Positions 50,116 through 54,889 of a DNA stretch of 54,889 bases are shown here, in pieces (within the stretch, counting starts at the first letter, position 1; every line of letters starts with the position of its first letter). The notes under the pieces are model-generated. The model saw only the letters and a list, made by a program, of their open reading frames with translations, did not search any database and was not told the origin of the DNA. This DNA is from Clostridiales bacterium. GTDB taxonomy: Bacteria; Bacillota_E; Sulfobacillia; Sulfobacillales; JAIMBI01. A program made the position numbers and the translations under genes. Location of the stretch: positions 1 to 54,889 of the forward strand of contig DAHVOH010000012.1 of the NCBI GenBank assembly GCA_027318915.1. Reading direction: 5' to 3'.

Positions 50116-52254
50116 TCAGTCTTTGTGCCGGTGCGCCTCAATCCAACCGAACAGGGCCTCCAGTCGTTGCAGGCGGAGGGTCGGCTTGCCGCTGCGCGAC
50201 AGCTCATGATTGGCCTGCGGTACGCGGAACAGCTCCACCTCGCCTCCGTGGCGCTTGATGGCGGTGTAGAACTGTTCGGCCTGCTCCATCGGGCAGCGAA
50301 GGTCTTCCTCCGCATGGATGAGCAGCAGCGGGGTCTTGACCTCCGGGACATAGGCGAGGGGTGACATCTGCCAAAGCCGGTCCCACTGTTCGGGGCTGTC
50401 GAAGGTGGGCACGCCCAGCTGGTGTTCGACGAAGCCGGGCCCGATGTCGGAGGCGCCGTAGAAGGAGATCCAGTTGGAGATGGAGCGCTGAGAGACCGCG
50501 GCGAAGAAGCGGGACGTGTGTCCCACCAGCCAATTGGTCATGAAGCCTCCGTAGCTTCCGCCGGTGACGGCCACTTGGTTCCCGTCCAGGAAATCGAACT
50601 GCTGGAGGGCTTGGTCCAGGCCGTTTAAAATGTCCGCCATGTCCTTGTCGCCGTAGTGGAGGCGCACGGCGTTGACGAACTCTTGGCCGTAGCTGGTGCT
50701 GCCGCGGGGATTGGTGTAGACCACCGCGTACCCCTGGGCGGCCAGCCACTGCATCTCATGGAACATCATGTGCCCATAACAGGTCTGAGGTCCGCCGTGA
50801 ATCTCCAGGATGACGGGATACTTCCGGCCCGGCGTGTAAGGGACGGGCGGAATGACCCAGCCTTGCACGCGCCAATCGTCGGCCGAGGTGTACCAAAACG
50901 GTTGCGGGTCGGAGAGTTCCACCTCTTGCAGCCACCGGTTGTCGGCGTCGAGGCGCGTCTCCCCTGCGGGGAAGAACGCTACGGGGGCTTCCTCCATGGC
51001 TGCGGTCACGGACCGGGGCGGGCGGGGACGGCCCGCCTCCTCGGGGTTGACCTCCACCGCCACGACGTGCGACGGGTCGGTGGGGGTCCCGTACAGAGCG
51101 ACGAAGTGGACGCCGTCGCGCGTCGCGAAGGAAAACACCTCGCGATCGCCGCCGATGACTGACCCAATGGGGCCGGCACGATGCCCGTCGGGCCCGACCG
51201 GGATCCGGACCACCTCCGCGCGGCCCTCGCGACCGGAGATGGCATAAAGGGACCGGCCGTCCGCCGACCATACGGGACCGGGCGCGGAGCCCTCCGCATG
51301 CACGTCGGATCCGGTGGCGTTGGAGAGCGAGTCGGGGAAATCTTCCGTAAGATCCTCCACCTGGCCTCCGTCGGCAGACACCATGAACAGCTTGGTCTGC
51401 ACCGCGGAGCGAAACTGATAGAGTTCCTCGCCCGAGCCAAGCACGGCCAGGAATCTTCCGTCGGGAGACCAAGAGGCGTCTCGTCCGGAGATCCGATCGG
51501 TGAGCAGGCGCAGTTCGCCCCCGGCCGCGGGCACCGTGTAGACGTGCTGGTGCTCCTGCTGTTCCACCTCCCCGTTCGGGTGCCGGTTCGAGATCACGGC
51601 CACCGTCTTCCCGTCCGGAGACACGGCGGGCGCGGAGACACCGACGTCGCCCCGGGTCAACTGCCGGAAGTCGCCCGTCTTGACGTCCACCGCCACCAAC
51701 TGCGGAACACGATGGTTGCGCAGACCGATGCCATTCATCTTGTAGTAGAGGCGGTTGTATCGCTTGGCGCCTTCGGCCCACTCCTTGTCTTCCTTTTCAA
51801 ATTGGGTGTGGGCCTCCTTTTCCGACAGGGTCGGCTCGAACACCTCGATGTCTTCGCCGTAGGGAGCCGGGACCAATCCAAAGAGGGTGGAGCCGTCGGG
51901 CGACCAGCGGAGGGCGGAGACGCCGCGGCGAAAGTGGGTAAGACGGATCGCCTCGCCGCCGTCCAACGGCATCAGCCAAGCCTGGGACCCATGACTGCGG
52001 TTGGAGACGAACGCGAGTGTGGTGCCGTCGGGCGACCAGGCGGGTCCCGTGTTTTTGGAGCCGATGGTGGTCAGAGCGCGCGGCGGGCGGCTTCCGTCCA
52101 CCGGCGCGATATAAATGTGGGTGCGGTATATGTTGTCCTCCGGATCAGGCACGGTGCGCTGGTACACGACCCGTGTGCCGTCGGGCGACACGGCCGGATT
52201 GGACGCGAGTGCGAATCGGTGAATGTCCTCCATCGTGATCGACCGTTTAGCCAT
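50116..52254 (-). CDS. S9 family peptidase (acylaminoacyl-peptidase/prolyl oligopeptidase type)
   Basis: A 712-residue serine peptidase. Residues about 15-420 form a seven-bladed WD40-like propeller with repeated S-P-D-G motifs (NPAVSPDGTRV, GPAWSPDGTTLAF, ALRWSPDGSTLFG, APAVSPDGKTVAV, DASWSPDGRFLAV). Residues 450-712 are an alpha/beta hydrolase with nucleophile Ser 567 in GGSYGG, Asp 651 in HAEEDLRC and His 683 in ANHELS. It cleaves short peptides in the cytoplasm, often releasing dipeptides or blocked N-terminal residues. No signal peptide. ATG with AAGGGGG 7 bases upstream. It lies back to back in 3' ends with the peptide-binding lipoprotein gene, perhaps in peptide use. Confidence 0.95.
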   Translation of the reverse strand: MAKRSITMEDIHRFALASNPAVSPDGTRVVYQRTVPDPEDNIYRTHIYIAPVDGSRPPRALTTIGSKNTGPAWSPDGTTLAFVSNRSHGSQAWLMPLDGGEAIRLTHFRRGVSALRWSPDGSTLFGLVPAPYGEDIEVFEPTLSEKEAHTQFEKEDKEWAEGAKRYNRLYYKMNGIGLRNHRVPQLVAVDVKTGDFRQLTRGDVGVSAPAVSPDGKTVAVISNRHPNGEVEQQEHQHVYTVPAAGGELRLLTDRISGRDASWSPDGRFLAVLGSGEELYQFRSAVQTKLFMVSADGGQVEDLTEDFPDSLSNATGSDVHAEGSAPGPVWSADGRSLYAISGREGRAEVVRIPVGPDGHRAGPIGSVIGGDREVFSFATRDGVHFVALYGTPTDPSHVVAVEVNPEEAGRPRPPRSVTAAMEEAPVAFFPAGETRLDADNRWLQEVELSDPQPFWYTSADDWRVQGWVIPPVPYTPGRKYPVILEIHGGPQTCYGHMMFHEMQWLAAQGYAVVYTNPRGSTSYGQEFVNAVRLHYGDKDMADILNGLDQALQQFDFLDGNQVAVTGGSYGGFMTNWLVGHTSRFFAAVSQRSISNWISFYGASDIGPGFVEHQLGVPTFDSPEQWDRLWQMSPLAYVPEVKTPLLLIHAEEDLRCPMEQAEQFYTAIKRHGGEVELFRVPQANHELSRSGKPTLRLQRLEALFGWIEAHRHKD

Positions 52255-53034
52255 GTTGTGCCCCCTTGTTTCCTGTCCATCATACTGAACCGAACGCGGG
52301 CTGCGTGTCGAAAAGAGATGGCGGCATCGGAGGTCGGGCTCGTCGTGGCGGGGTCGCGGCTGTCACGGTCAAGACGCCGCGCCGGCAGCCGCCGGGCAAG
52401 CGCAGAGGCATGCGGTGGTCAACGAGAACGGGCGGTGATGCTGGGGGAGACGCGCATCCGAAGTGCGAGGGGGTGGCGAAGTCGCCGGGCCGGCCACGAA
52501 CGATGGACGGCCTATCCCCTCGGCCCCCACTTGCAAAACCGTCTTCATGCCCGAGCGCTTGGGTTCGCCGTCCCGGAACAGCCGCCCACCCGTCAAACGC
52601 GCAGCCGGGTCCATCGCGCCCGGGGACGGTCCTCTGCACCGTCTGCCGGCCGTCACTCCGGTCTTCGGCTGGGCGGATGGGAGGTCTCGATGCGGGCGTG
52701 CGGCAAAAGGCGGCGCTGCGGTCCGGGCGACCCCGGCCGCGGACGCCGGCTCGGAAGTGTCGAGATCCGGTGACGCCGATCTCGCGCATGGAGAGCGACC
52801 ATGAAGTCGCCTCCCGTCTCCGGACCGCGCCCGGCTGCGTCTCTTCCATGAGGGGGGTGGACGAAGCGGCAACGGACCCCGGACCGGCCAACGTGCCGGT
52901 CATCCCTCTCCCACTCCTGAGCAGGCGCCGGCTCTCCGCGACTGGCCCGGAGCGTCGTGGACGTGGAGGACCCTTGGTCCGGCGATGCTTTCGGCGGGTT
53001 CTCGGTGACGCGTGAGGGTCTGGGAGACGGTTCG
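52255..53034. other. Spacer with a weak promoter candidate
   Basis: About 780 bases between two minus-strand genes. A possible -10 for the peptidase, TATGAT, lies at 52284-52279, but no good -35 accompanies it. A small dyad GGACC/GGTCC with a 3-base loop occurs at 52968-52980, past the MFS gene stop. Nothing else is supported; open frames are of random type. Confidence 0.35.
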
Positions 53035-54258
53035 CTACAGCTCCCGGGCGGCCAGCCCGGAAGTCTTCGCCTCGGCGCGTCTCGCGCCGGTCCCCATGCG
53101 TTCGGACACCACGTAACCGATGGCGGCCAGCGCAAAGACGCCCAGCATCACCAGGAACAGATGGCGCGGCGCCGCCGCGACGAAGAGGAGGCCGCCCACC
53201 AGTGGGCCCGCCATTCGCCCCAACGCGGCCGCCATCCCGATGACGCCCTGCACGAGACCGCGCCGCCCCGGAGGAGTCCTCGCCTCCGCGGCGGCGGGCA
53301 CCGCGGGAAGCACCAGCATCTCGCCCAGTGTGGCCAGGACCATGGCGGTGACGTAGGCCGGATAGCCGCGGAACAGGGCGAGCGTGGAAAAGGCTCCGAC
53401 AAAGAGCGCGCTGCCCACCAGGAGTTGGGTGGTCAGGCGCGGCAGACGGGCGACGAACCGGGCCAAGAGGGGCTGGGCTCCCAGGATCAGCAGGGTGTTG
53501 AGCGTCCAGAGCAGACTGTAGAGAGGCAGTGCGAAGCCCTCCGCCTGCATGAAGTTGGGTACGGTCACCTCCCACTGGTCGTAGGCGAGCCAGTCCAACG
53601 TCAGCGCCGCGGCCAGGACGAGAGTGGGCCATCCCACCAGTCTCCACACGGGCGTCTTGGCCCGGCCGTGGGATTCTCCCACGTGTCGCTTCGGCGGTTT
53701 GACCCACTGATCGCCCCGGTAGGCAACATAAATGAGGGCCCACAGTCCGCCCATGGCCAGCGCCGCGGCCAGAAAGGTGAATCGAAAGCTCACGGCCGCC
53801 AGCAGACCGCCCAAGGAAGAGCCCACAGCCACCCCGGCATTCTGAGCGACGTACACGGCATTGAACGCCGCTCGCCCGCCTTCCGGCCATATTTCGACCG
53901 AGAGCGCATTGAAGATGGGCATCGAGACGCCCATCGCAAATCCGTTCAGCGTCACGCCCCCGGTGTAGACCCAAAAGTTCCGGTCAAAGCCGAGCACCAC
54001 CAGCACCAGAGACGCCACCGCCATCGATGCGAGCAGGGGCAGGCGCGCGCCGCGCATGTCATAGAGGAGCCCACCGGCCAGCGAACCCAGCAGGTTGGCC
54101 CCGGATTGAGCCATCATGACAAGGCCCACCACCGTCATGGGTTGGTTCAGGACGTGGTGCACGTAGATGGCCGTGAGCGGCCAGAGAAACGAGATGCCGA
54201 GGCTCGACGCCGCCGCACCGACAATGAGTGACCACATGGGCCAGGAGAGTTGACGCAT
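53035..54258 (-). CDS. MFS transporter, probably leaderless
   Basis: A 407-residue major facilitator with about 12 hydrophobic helices. The N-terminal SLIVGAAASSLGISFLWPLT helix, the loop 2-3 motif GGLLYDMRGARLPLLASMAV and the segment NGFAMGVSMPIFNALSVEIW are typical of DHA1-type exporters. The second half starts after a linker near residue 195 (VKPPKRHVGESHGRAKTP). Substrate unknown. The first ATG, 54258, has no Shine-Dalgarno; instead TACAAT lies so close upstream (54271-54266) that the transcript would begin at or near the ATG. Frame extension upstream to 54468 is not supported. Confidence 0.87.
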   Translation of the reverse strand: MRQLSWPMWSLIVGAAASSLGISFLWPLTAIYVHHVLNQPMTVVGLVMMAQSGANLLGSLAGGLLYDMRGARLPLLASMAVASLVLVVLGFDRNFWVYTGGVTLNGFAMGVSMPIFNALSVEIWPEGGRAAFNAVYVAQNAGVAVGSSLGGLLAAVSFRFTFLAAALAMGGLWALIYVAYRGDQWVKPPKRHVGESHGRAKTPVWRLVGWPTLVLAAALTLDWLAYDQWEVTVPNFMQAEGFALPLYSLLWTLNTLLILGAQPLLARFVARLPRLTTQLLVGSALFVGAFSTLALFRGYPAYVTAMVLATLGEMLVLPAVPAAAEARTPPGRRGLVQGVIGMAAALGRMAGPLVGGLLFVAAAPRHLFLVMLGVFALAAIGYVVSERMGTGARRAEAKTSGLAAREL

Positions 54259-54265
54259 GGTGTTG

Positions 54266-54271
54266 ATTGTA
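54266..54271 (-). promoter_or_regulatory. Predicted -10 box giving a leaderless transcript
   Basis: TACAAT on the minus strand is separated from the ATG of the MFS gene by 7 bases, the usual distance to the transcription start. No clear -35 box is seen at 17 bases upstream. No ribosome binding site exists between. Confidence 0.4.
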
Positions 54272-54348
54272 GCAAGGCGGCGACGCTTGGGCGCCGCGTT
54301 CCCGCACGCCGAACGGGGGTTGGACCGCAAGCGGCCTTTATTCCGGCA

Positions 54349-54744
54349 GCCCTGGGTGCCCCGCTCGCGCCCAGGGCCGTCTATCGTTCGACGCCGAGTT
54401 TGCCAGGCGACGCAGCGTCGAGACGCCGGTCGGCCCGTCGAACGATGGAAGGGAGACACGCGCCCCAAAGCGTGACGGGCCGGGCACGGCGGCGCGAGTG
54501 GGCTAGGGCTTCAAGATCCGCGGGCGGCACGGTAGAGACGCCTCAAGGCTGCCCGAGAAAGTGAGGCCGAGAGCGAATCTGCTAAAGACCGCCGCGGAAT
54601 GCCGGAACGGGGCCTCCGGGAAATGGCTCCCCCACCAGAGGAAATCGGAGGCGATTCGGTCCGCGGTCGGCGGTCAGCGGCCCGCATGCGACCAATTGCG
54701 GGGTCGGCGGGCGCGCAGACGGCTTGACCGGGTTCAATTCCTGG
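54349..54744. other. Region dense in inverted repeats, possible structured RNA
   Basis: Several perfect or near-perfect stems follow each other: GCCCTGGG/CCCAGGGC (54349-54356, 54370-54377); CTATCGTTCGACG with a 13-base partner (54381-54393, 54436-54448, one G-T pair); a long hairpin GACCGCC+GCGGA with TCCGC+GGCGGTC (54587-54598, 54660-54675) enclosing GCCTCC/GGAGGC (54612-54617, 54647-54652); CCCGCA/TGCGGG (54681-54686, 54697-54702); and a tRNA T-arm-like CCGGG-TTCAATT-CCTGG (54728-54744). No protein gene is convincing. I could not match it to tmRNA, RNase P RNA, 6S, SRP RNA or a group I intron. Strand unknown. From 54745 to the window end I see nothing else. Confidence 0.35.
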
Positions 54745-54889
54745 ACACACCGTGAGCGCGAGGACGGTCCCGGGCGGCGGGAGGACCGGCCTGTTTCGGA
54801 CGCGCGCCCCAAACGCCCGGGGTCAGTCCGCACTGCAGCGCCGGTTGCGTCGAAGCCGGTGGGAAGCTCTGCGATCCCTGAACCACAGA

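Noticed and set aside
48318..50351. A 677-residue minus-strand open frame.
   Set aside because: It lies antisense across the clear peptide-binding protein gene and its codon pattern is the shadow of that gene.
54381..54744. tmRNA, because of length, TTCGACG near the left end and the T-arm at the right end.
   Set aside because: The two ends cannot pair as an acceptor stem, TTCGACG is locked in its own hairpin, and there is no tag reading frame ending in Ala-Ala.
54650..54752. A tRNA gene ending in the T-arm-like sequence CCGGG-TTCAATT-CCTGG.
   Set aside because: The 3' acceptor strand ACACACC has no partner GGTGTGT at tRNA distance, and the preceding hairpin has a 10-base loop, so no cloverleaf forms.
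1..54889. CRISPR arrays, transposases or integrases.
   Set aside because: No regularly spaced direct repeats and no recombinase motifs were seen in any frame.

Overview
The window is GC-rich DNA from a motile, probably monoderm (Gram-positive type) bacterium. Evidence: one very large flagellar gene cluster of Bacillota style, with neighbouring csrA and fliW, two rod-hook genes like Bacillus flhO/flhP after flhA, and no flgA, flgH or flgI genes for L and P rings. Shine-Dalgarno sites are strong (AAGGAGG type), GTG starts are common and several promoters look like sigma-A. The setting (high GC, mercuric reductase, lipoprotein peptide-binding protein, S9 peptidase) would fit a Sulfobacillus-like or related high-GC Bacillota lineage. 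That assignment is inference only; no rRNA or marker gene is present.

Layout. 1-10.5 kb: accessory genes with long gene-free spacers: three GNAT acetyltransferases, an MFS exporter, a flavin-nucleotide-binding (PPOX-fold) protein, a DrrA/DrrB-type ABC exporter pair, and a coiled-coil protein (9463-10500) that converges on the flagellar cluster. 10.7-42.3 kb: 36 genes in a row on the minus strand. In transcription order: fliQ, fliR, flhB, flhA, a PilZ gene, flgG and flgF-like genes, fliL, flagellin, fliD, fliS, a glycosyltransferase with repeats, fliM, fliN, flgN-like, flgK, flgL, fliW, csrA, a small SpoA (FliN-like) gene, a lytic transglycosylase, a GNAT, motA, motB, flgB, flgC, fliE, fliF, fliG, fliH, fliI, fliJ, fliK, flgD, flgE, fliO, fliP and two glycosyltransferases. 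42.4-44.2 kb: a promoter and structured leader ahead of fliQ, then an unrecognised gene. 44.8-47.4 kb: mercuric reductase with two HMA domains and an NrtS-like membrane protein. 48.2-54.3 kb: an orphan peptide-binding lipoprotein, an S9 peptidase and an MFS transporter. 54.35-54.75 kb: unexplained DNA full of inverted repeats, possibly a structured RNA.

How the genes work together. The cluster encodes nearly a whole flagellum: MS ring (FliF), switch (FliG, FliM, FliN plus an extra SpoA protein), export gate (FlhA, FlhB, FliO, FliP, FliQ, FliR), export ATPase complex (FliH, FliI, FliJ), rod, hook, junction, cap, filament, chaperones (FliS, FlgN-like) and stator (MotA, MotB). Flagellin control by CsrA and FliW is supported by a hairpin with AAGGA in its loop and a second AAGGAGG at the Shine-Dalgarno of the flagellin mRNA. 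Three glycosyltransferases and a GNAT inside the operon suggest filament modification. No chemotaxis genes, flhF, flhG, sigD or flgM lie in the window, and FliM lacks the usual N-terminal CheY-binding peptide.

Points most worth a second look: the structured, terminator-bearing leader before fliQ; apparent CTG and ATC start codons for fliQ and flhB; the CsrA-type hairpin before flagellin; the CheY-peptide-less FliM; and the inverted-repeat region at the right edge. No complete tRNA, rRNA, CRISPR array or transposase was seen.
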